Shown: positions 35,256 through 43,821 of the stretch, piece after piece | Layout: every line of letters starts with the position of its first letter | Position numbering within the stretch: the first letter of the stretch is position 1 | NCBI RefSeq assembly: GCF_003584135.1 | Contig: NZ_QXFI01000026.1 | Coordinates: 186,001 to 250,000, forward strand | Length of the DNA: 64,000 nucleotides | Direction: 5' to 3' | From: Flagellimonas pelagia | GTDB lineage: Bacteria > Bacteroidota > Bacteroidia > Flavobacteriales > Flavobacteriaceae | Program-made: the position numbers and the translations under genes | The notes under the pieces: model-generated | Told to the model about the DNA's origin: nothing | Seen by the model: only the letters and a program-made list of their open reading frames with translations | The model's database searches: none

Positions 35256-36362
35256 TTATTTTTTTAGGGTTATGGTTTTTCCTTTTTGGGCACTTTCTTT
35301 GGCTGCTTCCAGAATTTCAACCACTGTCATGTTGTTTTCCAGGGCCGTCAGATCACTAGGGTTTAATTTTACCTTTCCTCTGATGACGGCAGCTAAAAGC
35401 GAGAAGGGATCATTATAGGGGTTGGATCGTTCTTCCAAAGTCATCTTTTCTTCCTGAAATCCGTCGTAGCCTTCTGCCATGCGAACCCGAAGTGTATTTC
35501 GGTTATCGGCAAAAATGGCCCCGGTAAGCCCATAAATTTCCATATCCTTTCTGCCGATGGGCCAGTTCCATGAAGGTTCCAAAATGGCCATGGAATCGTC
35601 ATAGGTAAGCAGGATGGTGGCATCATCATCCACTTTTGGGTTGTTTTCGGATTGCAATTGTTGGGTAACGGCGGTCACCGAAATGGGTTTTTGGCCTTTC
35701 TTTAACCAGGTCATTAAATTGGCGCCATAGCATCCAAAATCAGTAATGGCACCTCCACCGTTCAGGACAGGATCTTGAAGCCAATCCAAAAATTCTTTGT
35801 TCACACCAATTTTGACAGGTCCCCTATGCCCATCGCGTACGATCACTTTTCGAAGTTCACCGATCTTTCCATCATCAAGCAGTTGTTTGGCCTTGTGATT
35901 GGTCGGGTACCAAGTAGTCTCATAATTGGTCAGCAATTGAATATGGTACTTGTCCGCAAGGGCTTTCATTTTTTTGGCATGATCCACACTAACGGCCAAA
36001 GGTTTTTCCACCATCACATGAATACCTTTGGGAGCACAGGTCTCCACCACCTTTAAATGATCGTAAATGGAACCAAAGGCGGTCACGGCTTCAGGGTGGG
36101 TGGCGGCAATCAATTCTTCCAAGCTATCATAGACCAAATCCATGGAAAAACCATGTTGATCGGCAAAGCGTTGTGCCAATTCACGATTGGGTTCGGCAAT
36201 ACCCACTATTTTGATGTCACCCGTATCTTCCCTACCCAATATTCCATGTACGTGGGAATGGGAAAGACCGGCGACCCCAATTTTTAGAGGTTCGGTTTGT
36301 GAAAAAAGTGTTGTAGCGGGCATCAGGGCAAAGGTCAGGCAGACCAAAATGAAACGTACCAT
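35256..36362 (-). CDS. Exported Gfo/Idh/MocA-family oxidoreductase
   Basis: The 368-residue NAD(P)-dependent oxidoreductase has an N-terminal Rossmann fold (KIGVAGLSHSHVHG), the conserved EKP motif (HVMVEKPLAVS) and the C-terminal alpha/beta domain (GGGAITDFGCYGANLMTW). Unusually for a nucleotide-dependent enzyme, it starts with a signal peptide (MVRFILVCLTFALMPATTLFSQ). Exported members of this family are known in Bacteroidota and carry tightly bound cofactor. ATG 36362 is chosen because it begins the signal peptide. The TonB receptor follows without a gap, so the pair likely imports and processes a sugar-like compound. Confidence 0.88.
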   Translation of the reverse strand: MVRFILVCLTFALMPATTLFSQTEPLKIGVAGLSHSHVHGILGREDTGDIKIVGIAEPNRELAQRFADQHGFSMDLVYDSLEELIAATHPEAVTAFGSIYDHLKVVETCAPKGIHVMVEKPLAVSVDHAKKMKALADKYHIQLLTNYETTWYPTNHKAKQLLDDGKIGELRKVIVRDGHRGPVKIGVNKEFLDWLQDPVLNGGGAITDFGCYGANLMTWLKKGQKPISVTAVTQQLQSENNPKVDDDATILLTYDDSMAILEPSWNWPIGRKDMEIYGLTGAIFADNRNTLRVRMAEGYDGFQEEKMTLEERSNPYNDPFSLLAAVIRGKVKLNPSDLTALENNMTVVEILEAAKESAQKGKTITLKK

Positions 36363-36399
36363 TGGTTTAGTTGATTTATGTGCCCTATAAAAATAGGAA

Positions 36400-36954
36400 C
36401 TAATTATCAAGTTCTGTCAAGAAATTGGAGGTATTCTGTATTAAGGCAAATTCATCCTTCAGGTTGGCTAGTTCCGTTTGGTAAATCAATTCGGCGGGGT
36501 ATCGCTTGCCGTCGAATCCAATTTTGTCGAATGCGGCGGTCGCATCGGAAATCAAGGTAACATGGAACCCCAAATTGGCGGCCATGCGGACTGAGGTGGA
36601 TATGCAATGTTCTATGGTAAGTCCAACAATCACCAAATCGGTAATATTTTGGGCAATCAAAGCAATCTCCAAGTCGGTTCCGATGAAGGCACTGTTCACC
36701 TTTTTTTGAAAAACAGGCTCGCCCTCAATAGGTTCCACCAAAGGATGGATACTATTTCCCTTTTTGCCAGGGTAAAGGGGTGATGCAGGGTTGGTAGAAT
36801 TGTGGATCACATGAAAAACGGGAAACTTTTTGTTTCGAAATGCCTTCAAGATCTTTGCGCAGTTCTCCTCAGCATGTGGATTGTTGCGTTCGGTGCCGTA
36901 ATAGGCGGTTTCCTGTAAACCGGATTGAATATCGATCAAGAGAAGGGCCTTCAT
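36400..36954 (-). CDS. Isochorismatase-like cysteine hydrolase
   Basis: This 184-residue cytoplasmic enzyme carries the cysteine-hydrolase triad: D8 (ALLLIDIQSG), a lysine in VFQKKVNSAF, and the nucleophilic cysteine in GLTIEHCISTSVR, preceded by a cis-peptide-like VIVGLT. Members hydrolyse isochorismate, nicotinamide, or N-carbamoyl and other small amides. The substrate here cannot be decided. ATG 36954 begins the first strand as usual; the longer frame adds 13 residues with no family features. It lies 37 bases upstream of the Gfo/Idh gene on the same strand and could be in one transcript with it and the TonB receptor. Confidence 0.87.
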   Translation of the reverse strand: MKALLLIDIQSGLQETAYYGTERNNPHAEENCAKILKAFRNKKFPVFHVIHNSTNPASPLYPGKKGNSIHPLVEPIEGEPVFQKKVNSAFIGTDLEIALIAQNITDLVIVGLTIEHCISTSVRMAANLGFHVTLISDATAAFDKIGFDGKRYPAELIYQTELANLKDEFALIQNTSNFLTELDN

Positions 36955-37086
36955 ACCAAAAGGGATTTGTCCATAAAAGTAAACCAAAACCATGCATTAT
37001 CTACAATTCTTTTGGTTGATGGGACTATTGGAAAATTCAATTTTCACGGCCCGTTCACAATGGCTATTTTAGACGAAATTTAAAAA

Positions 37087-37851
37087 ATGAAGATTGTTTC
37101 CTACAACGTGAACGGCATCCGGGCTGCATTGAATAAGGGGTTTGTAGACTGGTTGAAGGCTGTTGATCCCGATGTGGTCTGCTTGCAAGAAACCAAGGCC
37201 ATGAAAGAACAGGTAGACACCTCAGTTTTGGAGGAGGCCGGGTATCCGTTCCATTATTGGTACAGTGCCCAAAAGAAGGGTTATAGTGGTGTGGCCTTAC
37301 TTAGTAAAGAAGAGCCCGATCATGTGGAATATGGCACGGGCATCGATTATATGGATTTTGAGGGAAGAAACATCCGCGCCGATTATGGCGATCTTTCGGT
37401 CATGAGTATGTACCTGCCCTCTGGTACCAATCTGGACCGATTGGACCATAAGCTGATGTACATGGCAGATTTTCATGATTATGCCAATGACCTTCGGAAG
37501 GAGAGGCCCAACCTAATCGTTTGTGGGGATTACAATATCTGTCACGAAGCCATTGACATCCATGATCCGATCCGGAACAAAAATGTGTCCGGGTTTTTAC
37601 CTGTGGAAAGGGAATGGATCGGTAATTTTATCAAAAGTGGTTTTATTGACAGTTTTCGGCATTTCAATAAAGAGCCACACAACTATACTTGGTGGACCTA
37701 CCGTGCCAATGCCCGTGCCAATAACAAGGGCTGGCGTTTGGATTATGGTATGGTGGCAGAGCCTTTAAAAGATAGATTGAAGCGTTCCGTCATCTTGTCC
37801 CAGGCAGTACACAGTGACCACTGCCCCATTTTGTTGGAGATTGAAAAATAA
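37087..37851 (+). CDS. xth: Exodeoxyribonuclease III / AP endonuclease
   Basis: The 254-residue DNA-repair enzyme cleaves at abasic sites and trims 3' ends. The EEP-fold motifs are complete: KIVSYNVNGIRAAL, the metal-binding glutamate in CLQETKA, YSGVALLSK, CGDYNICH, NNKGWRLDYGM and the catalytic VHSDHCPI. Its length is typical. It is monocistronic: a variant -7 element (TATTTTAG, 37065-37072) lies 14 bases before the ATG, and the aldo/keto reductase follows after 61 bases. No signal peptide is present, in contrast to the secreted EEP protein at 2700. Confidence 0.96.
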   Translation: MKIVSYNVNGIRAALNKGFVDWLKAVDPDVVCLQETKAMKEQVDTSVLEEAGYPFHYWYSAQKKGYSGVALLSKEEPDHVEYGTGIDYMDFEGRNIRADYGDLSVMSMYLPSGTNLDRLDHKLMYMADFHDYANDLRKERPNLIVCGDYNICHEAIDIHDPIRNKNVSGFLPVEREWIGNFIKSGFIDSFRHFNKEPHNYTWWTYRANARANNKGWRLDYGMVAEPLKDRLKRSVILSQAVHSDHCPILLEIEK

Positions 37852-37912
37852 TATTTGGGTAAAGTTCGATTTATTGGTTTGAGTACCTTTACCTGTCCTA
37901 AATAATGAAACA

Positions 37913-38953
37913 ATGAAATACACCAGAATTCCACATACCGATATCAGGATCAGTAAAATTTGTTTGGGGACCATGACTTGGGGGCGACAAAACACCCAGG
38001 ATGAAGCCTTTGAGCAAATGGATTATGCCTTGGATCAAGGAGTGAATTTTTTTGATACTGCCGAATTGTATCCCATTCCACCCAAAAAGGAATTGTATGC
38101 GGTAACGGAAGAATTCATTGGGAACTGGTTCAAAAAGACGGGAAACCGGGATAAAGTGGTCTTGGCTTCCAAGATTGCGGGACCAGGACATGGAGGCAAA
38201 CATATCCGTAGCACCGGTTTCAGTAAAGAATCCATCATAGGTGCCGTGGAAGGAAGCTTGAAGCGGTTGCAAACGGATTATATCGACCTATACCAATTGC
38301 ATTGGCCAGAAAGGAACACCAATTATTTTGGACAACGAGGGTTCAATTCCCATGCCATTGACGTTTGGGAAGATAACATCCACCAGATTTTGGAAACCCT
38401 TCGAGACCTGATCGCCGAAGGAAAAATCAGGCACGTAGGCCTTTCAAACGAAACCCCTTGGGGGGCCATGCGCTATTTGGAGGAAAGCAAGGTACACCAA
38501 TCCTTGCCCAGAATGCTCACCATACAAAACCCCTATAGTTTGTTGAACCGTTTGTTCGAGGTGGGACTTTCTGAAATTTCCACAAGGGAAAAAATAGGGT
38601 TGTTGGCCTACTCGCCCATGGCGTTTGGGGTGCTCAGCGGTAAATATTTATCGGAAATTCCACCCAGAAAGGCAAGGATTACCCTTTTCCCCAATTATAG
38701 CAGATACAGCAGTGATACGGCTACCCAGGCCACGGAGCAATACGCCCAATTGGCCAAGGAACACGGATTGAGCATGGCGCAAATGGCCTTGGCCTTTGTG
38801 AACACCCGTCCTTTTTTAACGAGCAATATCATAGGGGCCACCACCATGGAACAGCTCAAGGAAAATATTGAGAGCATTGATGTGGACCTTTCGGATGAGG
38901 TTCTGGAAGGTATTGAAGCCATCCATAACGCCATTCCGAACCCTGCTCCATAA
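37913..38953 (+). CDS. Aldo/keto reductase (Tas-like)
   Basis: The 346-residue NADPH-dependent oxidoreductase is a TIM barrel of the Tas group. Catalytic residues are visible: Asp and Tyr in FFDTAELYP, Lys in VVLASKIAG and His in YQLHWPER. Cofactor-binding parts are at HVGLSNETPWG and at SNIIGATTMEQLKENI near the C-terminus. Its physiological substrate is unknown; Tas-like enzymes reduce a range of aldehydes. The insertion after the tyrosine (PIPPKKELYAVTEEFIG) is usual for the Tas group. Its stop lies 2 bases from that of the convergent PQQ dehydrogenase, with no terminator between. Confidence 0.94.
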   Translation: MKYTRIPHTDIRISKICLGTMTWGRQNTQDEAFEQMDYALDQGVNFFDTAELYPIPPKKELYAVTEEFIGNWFKKTGNRDKVVLASKIAGPGHGGKHIRSTGFSKESIIGAVEGSLKRLQTDYIDLYQLHWPERNTNYFGQRGFNSHAIDVWEDNIHQILETLRDLIAEGKIRHVGLSNETPWGAMRYLEESKVHQSLPRMLTIQNPYSLLNRLFEVGLSEISTREKIGLLAYSPMAFGVLSGKYLSEIPPRKARITLFPNYSRYSSDTATQATEQYAQLAKEHGLSMAQMALAFVNTRPFLTSNIIGATTMEQLKENIESIDVDLSDEVLEGIEAIHNAIPNPAP

Positions 38954-38955
38954 CC

Positions 38956-41109
38956 TTATTCCAAAGCATAAGCACGGTATTCGTCACCTGAAGCCGTACC
39001 CATTTTGCCTCCACCACAGGAAATAACAATGTACTGTTTGCCATCCACTTGATAGGTGATCGGAGTGGCATAACCACCAGCAGGTAATTGGTCTTCCCAC
39101 ATTTTTTGTCCAGTCTTCATGTTGAAGGCGCGGATTTTTTCATCCTTGGTGGCAGCGATGAACAGTACCCCACCTTTGGTGATTACAGGGCCACCGTAAT
39201 TTTCAAGCCCTGAAACAGGGACATTGGGGTCGTCCAGGCTTTTTTCATGACCCAAAGGGATTTTCCAAAGATATTCCCCTGTGTTCAGGTCGATGGCATT
39301 CAATGTGCCCCATGGCGGTTTTACCACAGGATAACCCCTATCATCCTTAAACCGTGCAAAACTGGCCACGGAGTAGGGCACATCAACTTTGATTTTTTCC
39401 ACCCGATGGTCCTTGGCCTCTTCCATTCCTGTTAAAAATTCAGCTATCACATCAATTTCATCATTGGAAAGATTAGGCATTCCAGGCATGGCGCCCCTTC
39501 CTTTTTGTATGATGGTCTTGATGGAATCAGGCTGCAAGCGTAATTTCACATTTTGAAGTTCAGGAATTCCTGCCAGTCCTTCCAGCTCGCCACCATGGCA
39601 ACGAGCACAATGGATCTGGGCTAAGGACTGTCCCATATGGGTATTATTATCCCCTCCAACTGCTTTCATTTTGATGATCCAGGCCATTTCATTTCCGTTC
39701 ACATACATGATTCCGTTTCGGGGATCCACTGCAGCGCCTCCCCATTCGGCACCTCCATCGGCACCGGGAAATAGGATTACACCTGTAGTATCCATCGGTA
39801 TAAATTGCCCGTTGGAGGTAATGGATTTGAATTTTTCCAAAACGGTTGGGGCATCATCACTTTTGTTGCCCTTCACCAAATCATCCACAAAAGCTTTTTC
39901 GTTTGGGGCATATAGGTCCTTCTCGGTTAAAATTTGCCGGGCAAAAGGTTCGGGTTTTAAAGGGAGTGGTTGGGTTGCATAGGCTTTTTCGCCTATCAGC
40001 TTGGAACTCGGATAGGCTTTTTCCTCAATGGGGAAGAAAGGCTCGCCAGTTTCCCGGTTGAACACAAAAACATGCCCACTCTTGGTCACCTGTGCCACGG
40101 CTGGAATGATTTCCCCGTCTTTTTTCACCTCTAATAAGTTGGGTGGAGCAGGCGGATCGCGATCCCAAATATCATGGTGCACCATCTGAAAATGCCAAAT
40201 GCGTTCCCCGGTTTTGGCATTCAATGCCAAAAGGGAATTCGCAAAAAGATCGGCACCTTCCCGATCTCCTCCATACCAATCAAATGCCGCCGATCCGGTG
40301 GGAATGTAAACGATACCTCGTTCAAGGTCCATGGCCATGCCGGGCCAACTGTTGGCGCCTCCTAATGTTTTGTAAGCATCTGCTGGCCAGGTGTCGTAAC
40401 CAAACTCACCAGGTTGTGGAATGGTATGGAAGGTCCAAACAATCTTTCCTGTAATTACATCATAAGCACGGATATGTCCTGGAGAGGCCCCGGGTCCTTC
40501 ACCAACACGGGTACCTTGGATCAGTATATTTTCAAAAATGGCTCCAGGGGTATTGGATACCACAGACTGTTTTTCGGGATCCCGACCCAGTCCTTCTCTT
40601 AGATCGATGCTTCCCTTATTTCCAAAGGAAGGAATGGGTTTGCCCGTTGCAATGTCGATGGCAAAAAGTCGTGGTCCAGAAGTAAAAAAGAGGCGACTGG
40701 GTTCATCGCTATTGGATTTCCAATAGTTCAGGCCCCGGTTCATGCCCAAGCCAGATTCGTCTTTGGAAACAGGTTTGAATTTCCAAATTTCCTTGCCGCT
40801 AGTGGCGTCGATAGCGAAGAGTTCTATGGCAGCATTTACCCCATAAAGAACTCCATCAACCACCAAAGGGCTGGTCTGAATTTGGGTGGTTCTTCCTTCT
40901 TGAAGTCCCCCACTTTTATAGCTCCAGGCCAATTTTAACTGGCCAACATTGGCGGTGTCAATTTGGTCGAGATTGGAGTAGTGGGTACGCTCCGGGTCAC
41001 CTAAATAATGTTCCCAAGTGGTAAAATAGTCTTTGTTGGAAGATGTGGTTTTTTCATTTGAACAGGAAGCCAAAAGGGCAACCAGCAGGAAAAGCGAAAA
41101 TCGTTTCAT
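38956..41109 (-). CDS. PQQ-dependent dehydrogenase lipoprotein with inserted cytochrome c domain
   Basis: The protein has about 717 residues with a lipobox at LLASCS. An eight-bladed PQQ propeller (YKSGGLQEGRTTQIQTSPLV, RIWHFQMVHHDIWDRDPPAPP, the typical W-docking repeats) is interrupted by a cytochrome c domain at about residues 500-580. That domain has the haem motif CARCH and a likely methionine ligand in GAMPGMPNLS. The propeller then resumes (PWGTLNAIDLNTGEYLWKIPLGHE) and ends GGGKMGTASGDEYRAYALE. It would oxidise a sugar or alcohol in the periplasm and pass electrons to haem. No pqq biosynthesis genes are in view. ATG 41109 is used; 41115 is also possible. Confidence 0.92.
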   Translation of the reverse strand: MKRFSLFLLVALLASCSNEKTTSSNKDYFTTWEHYLGDPERTHYSNLDQIDTANVGQLKLAWSYKSGGLQEGRTTQIQTSPLVVDGVLYGVNAAIELFAIDATSGKEIWKFKPVSKDESGLGMNRGLNYWKSNSDEPSRLFFTSGPRLFAIDIATGKPIPSFGNKGSIDLREGLGRDPEKQSVVSNTPGAIFENILIQGTRVGEGPGASPGHIRAYDVITGKIVWTFHTIPQPGEFGYDTWPADAYKTLGGANSWPGMAMDLERGIVYIPTGSAAFDWYGGDREGADLFANSLLALNAKTGERIWHFQMVHHDIWDRDPPAPPNLLEVKKDGEIIPAVAQVTKSGHVFVFNRETGEPFFPIEEKAYPSSKLIGEKAYATQPLPLKPEPFARQILTEKDLYAPNEKAFVDDLVKGNKSDDAPTVLEKFKSITSNGQFIPMDTTGVILFPGADGGAEWGGAAVDPRNGIMYVNGNEMAWIIKMKAVGGDNNTHMGQSLAQIHCARCHGGELEGLAGIPELQNVKLRLQPDSIKTIIQKGRGAMPGMPNLSNDEIDVIAEFLTGMEEAKDHRVEKIKVDVPYSVASFARFKDDRGYPVVKPPWGTLNAIDLNTGEYLWKIPLGHEKSLDDPNVPVSGLENYGGPVITKGGVLFIAATKDEKIRAFNMKTGQKMWEDQLPAGGYATPITYQVDGKQYIVISCGGGKMGTASGDEYRAYALE

Positions 41110-41167
41110 GTGCATTGGAAGGTTTCCTAAATATAGGTTTTAAAAAGGGAAACTTTTGAAAAGGAGG

Positions 41168-42526
41168 TTAAAAAAGGAAATCGACCACATCCTCAATTTT
41201 GGAAACTTTTCGGATTTGGATACCCGTGTTCTTCAAGCCGATCTTATTGTTCTTGGAAACAAAAATGGTGGAGAAACCTAGTTTTTCAGCTTCCAGAATG
41301 CGTTGGTCCACACGCTGTACCGGACGGATTTCTCCGGCAAGGCCCACTTCCGCAGCAAAACAGATGCCCTTTTCAATGGATATATCCGCATTACTGGACA
41401 ATATGGCGGCCATAACAGCAAGGTCGATAGCGGGATCGTCCACCGAAATGCCCCCAGTGATATTCAAAAAAACATCCTTGGCGGCCAACTTAAAACCTGC
41501 CCGTTTTTCCAGAACGGCCAAAAGCATGTTCAAGCGTTTGGCATTGAACCCTGTAGCGGAACGCTGTGGTGTTCCATAAACCGCAGTACTTACCAACGCC
41601 TGAATTTCTATCAACAAGGGACGCATGCCTTCCACAGTAGCAGCAATGGCGGTTCCACTTAAATCTTCCTCATTTTTGGAAATCAATACTTCAGAGGGGT
41701 TGTTCACTTCCCGTAGTCCACTTCCCTGCATTTCATAAATGCCAAGTTCTGCCGTGGAACCAAATCGGTTTTTAAGCGAACGAAGGATTCTGTAGACGTA
41801 GTTACGGTCACCTTCAAACTGAAGCACCGTATCAACCATATGCTCCAAAATTTTGGGTCCGGCAATAGTGCCATCTTTAGTGATATGTCCCACCAAAATA
41901 ACGGGTGTGTGACTTTCCTTGGCAAATTTGATGAGTTCTGCGGCACATTCGCGGATTTGGGAAATGCTTCCCGCAGCGGATTCAATATAATCGGTGTGCA
42001 AGGTTTGGATGGAGTCGATGACCACCAAATCGGGTTCCAGGGCTGCAATCTGTTGAAAGATATTCTGGGTCTTGGTTTCGGTTAGGATGTAGCAATTTTC
42101 ACTGTTTGGTTGAATACGGTCGGCGCGCATCTTGATTTGACGCTGGCTTTCCTCTCCAGAAACATAAAGAGTTTTATAAGGCAGTTTTAAGGCAATCTGA
42201 AGCAGCAAGGTGCTTTTTCCGATGCCTGGTTCTCCTCCCAACAACGTTAAGGAACCGGGAACCAATCCACCGCCTAAAACACGATTGAACTCTTGGTCCA
42301 ACGTATCCAAGCGAAGTTCTTTTTCGTGTGTGATTTCGGAAACACGAAGCGGTTTGCTGGCCTGTTTTACCGATGAGGTATCGGTTTTCCAACTCCTTTT
42401 TTCTTCCTTCTGGACCATTTCTTCCACAATGGTGTTCCATTCCTTACAAGAAGAACATTGGCCTACCCATTTGGCATATTGGGTGCCACAATTTTGGCAA
42501 AAAAAAGCTGTTTTGGTCTTGGCCAT
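41168..42526 (-). CDS. radA: DNA repair protein RadA
   Basis: This 452-residue RecA-related ATPase helps process recombination intermediates. It has an N-terminal zinc finger (FFCQNCGTQYAKWVGQC, CKEW), a RecA core with Walker A GGEPGIGKSTLLLQ, and the KNRFGSTAELG motif characteristic of RadA. A C-terminal Lon-like domain (about residues 285-452, with GLAGEIRPVQRVDQRILEAE) has lost the catalytic serine-lysine pair, as usual in the family. It is the last gene of a minus-strand series but is separated from the esterase-like gene by a 124-base spacer containing short repeats. Confidence 0.97.
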   Translation of the reverse strand: MAKTKTAFFCQNCGTQYAKWVGQCSSCKEWNTIVEEMVQKEEKRSWKTDTSSVKQASKPLRVSEITHEKELRLDTLDQEFNRVLGGGLVPGSLTLLGGEPGIGKSTLLLQIALKLPYKTLYVSGEESQRQIKMRADRIQPNSENCYILTETKTQNIFQQIAALEPDLVVIDSIQTLHTDYIESAAGSISQIRECAAELIKFAKESHTPVILVGHITKDGTIAGPKILEHMVDTVLQFEGDRNYVYRILRSLKNRFGSTAELGIYEMQGSGLREVNNPSEVLISKNEEDLSGTAIAATVEGMRPLLIEIQALVSTAVYGTPQRSATGFNAKRLNMLLAVLEKRAGFKLAAKDVFLNITGGISVDDPAIDLAVMAAILSSNADISIEKGICFAAEVGLAGEIRPVQRVDQRILEAEKLGFSTIFVSKNNKIGLKNTGIQIRKVSKIEDVVDFLF

Positions 42527-42582
42527 TCCTCAAATTAGGTGAAGGCTTAAAGATATGGATTTAGATGGAGGATTGGACTATC

Positions 42583-42609
42583 GGATTTTTGGACGACTGG
42601 ATTTTTGGA
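42583..42609. repeat. Short direct repeat in the radA upstream spacer
   Basis: GGATTTTTGGA occurs twice with a 16-base period (42583-42593 and 42599-42609). Related TCTAA and CAATCC words follow up to 42650. It resembles a degenerate dispersed repeat. Confidence 0.45.
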
Positions 42610-42650
42610 TAGAGATGTCTAATCATCTAAAAGTCTAACAATCCAATAAC

Positions 42651-43796
42651 CTAATACCCAAAATCTGCTTTAAGGGCATCAATTTTTTCAAGGGCCATAT
42701 CCTTGGTCAAGAAATCGATTTCCTCCATTTGGAAGGCTTTTTCAAAGGTCTTGAAAGCTTTCTTGGGCTCCCCGATCTGCTCATAATATTCCCCTTCAAA
42801 ATAGAAACCCATCATGGTATCAGGATATTGTTTCTTGCAAAGTTCCGCCAACGGTTTAAGGGACTCATAATCTTCCTTTTTCCTACAAGCGGCATAAATG
42901 GCCATAATATCGTTCAGTTCCACAGGTTTGGAAAAACCGAAGAGGTCCTCGATCATGGTATATCGGTCCTCGAGATATTTAAAAGCCGGTTCGGTGGATG
43001 TAAGAATACTGGTCTTGTACTCCTTTGGACTAATGGGCCTGAAGATTTTGAACACATTGTCAAAAGCTTTGCTTATGCCATTGGCCGCAATGGAAACATG
43101 GTCCGCATGCTCATATTCATCAAAGAAATAATGCAGGGATTCCTTGGTGATGGAATTGATGCTGTGGTTCATTTGAAGTATACGTTGCCTATCGTCAGAA
43201 GGTTCCTTTTCGACGATCACATTATAAAAAATGACTTGATCTAGGGCAGATAATCTTTCAGGGACCCTATTTTCCATTTCGGGGGCAAATATGGGTGAAA
43301 TGCTCACATAAGCATTGAAAAAGGACTTGTCCTTGAACAGAAAGTAATTGCCAAAATTGGCTGTAATGTCATAACCGATGAACATTTTGAAAGGTGCCAC
43401 CTTGTAGGTCGTTGCTAAATAGGGAATAAGCTCCGTACCCAAAAATTCGTAGAACATTTTTCCTTTTTCAGAAGGCAGCCCCGATTGCTCATCATAGGCA
43501 CAATCTTCTTGTCGGATATCATTTTTTCCTTGGTCCACACCCACAATGATCACTTCCGGCATACGGTCCATCCGGCTTTGGAATTTGGCGTTGGCAACCA
43601 CAAGGTCGAACAGGTACTCGGCATCCAAAACCACCAAAAGGGGATATGTTTTTTCTTCGGAATAGTCCTCGGGAAAATAATAGGAAACATTCCTTCTTTC
43701 CTGTAGTTTGAAGGATTCAAAAATCTCCTTTTTGACTTGGGCACCTAGGTTCAGGCCCAACAAGCCTATTAAAACAACTAACAGCCGTTTTTTCAT
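42651..43796 (-). CDS. Secreted alpha/beta-hydrolase-fold protein, esterase-like, lacking the nucleophile
   Basis: The 381-residue protein has a signal peptide (MKKRLLVVLIGLLGLNLGAQ) and an esterase-D/Fes-like hydrolase region (about residues 25-260: YPLLVVLDAEYLFD, PEVIIVGVDQGKNDIR, FYEFLGTELIPYLATTYKV). TPR-like helices follow at the C-terminus (about 290-375). The position of the GxSxG nucleophile elbow reads GYDITANFG, with aspartate instead of serine, so it may be a non-catalytic relative. It lies 25 bases after the flippase-like gene in the panC-panD series and shares its strand. A role in binding an ester-linked ligand is only a guess. Confidence 0.82.
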   Translation of the reverse strand: MKKRLLVVLIGLLGLNLGAQVKKEIFESFKLQERRNVSYYFPEDYSEEKTYPLLVVLDAEYLFDLVVANAKFQSRMDRMPEVIIVGVDQGKNDIRQEDCAYDEQSGLPSEKGKMFYEFLGTELIPYLATTYKVAPFKMFIGYDITANFGNYFLFKDKSFFNAYVSISPIFAPEMENRVPERLSALDQVIFYNVIVEKEPSDDRQRILQMNHSINSITKESLHYFFDEYEHADHVSIAANGISKAFDNVFKIFRPISPKEYKTSILTSTEPAFKYLEDRYTMIEDLFGFSKPVELNDIMAIYAACRKKEDYESLKPLAELCKKQYPDTMMGFYFEGEYYEQIGEPKKAFKTFEKAFQMEEIDFLTKDMALEKIDALKADFGY

Positions 43797-43821
43797 TGGT
43801 TAAGATTTAGGTGGTCGGGGT

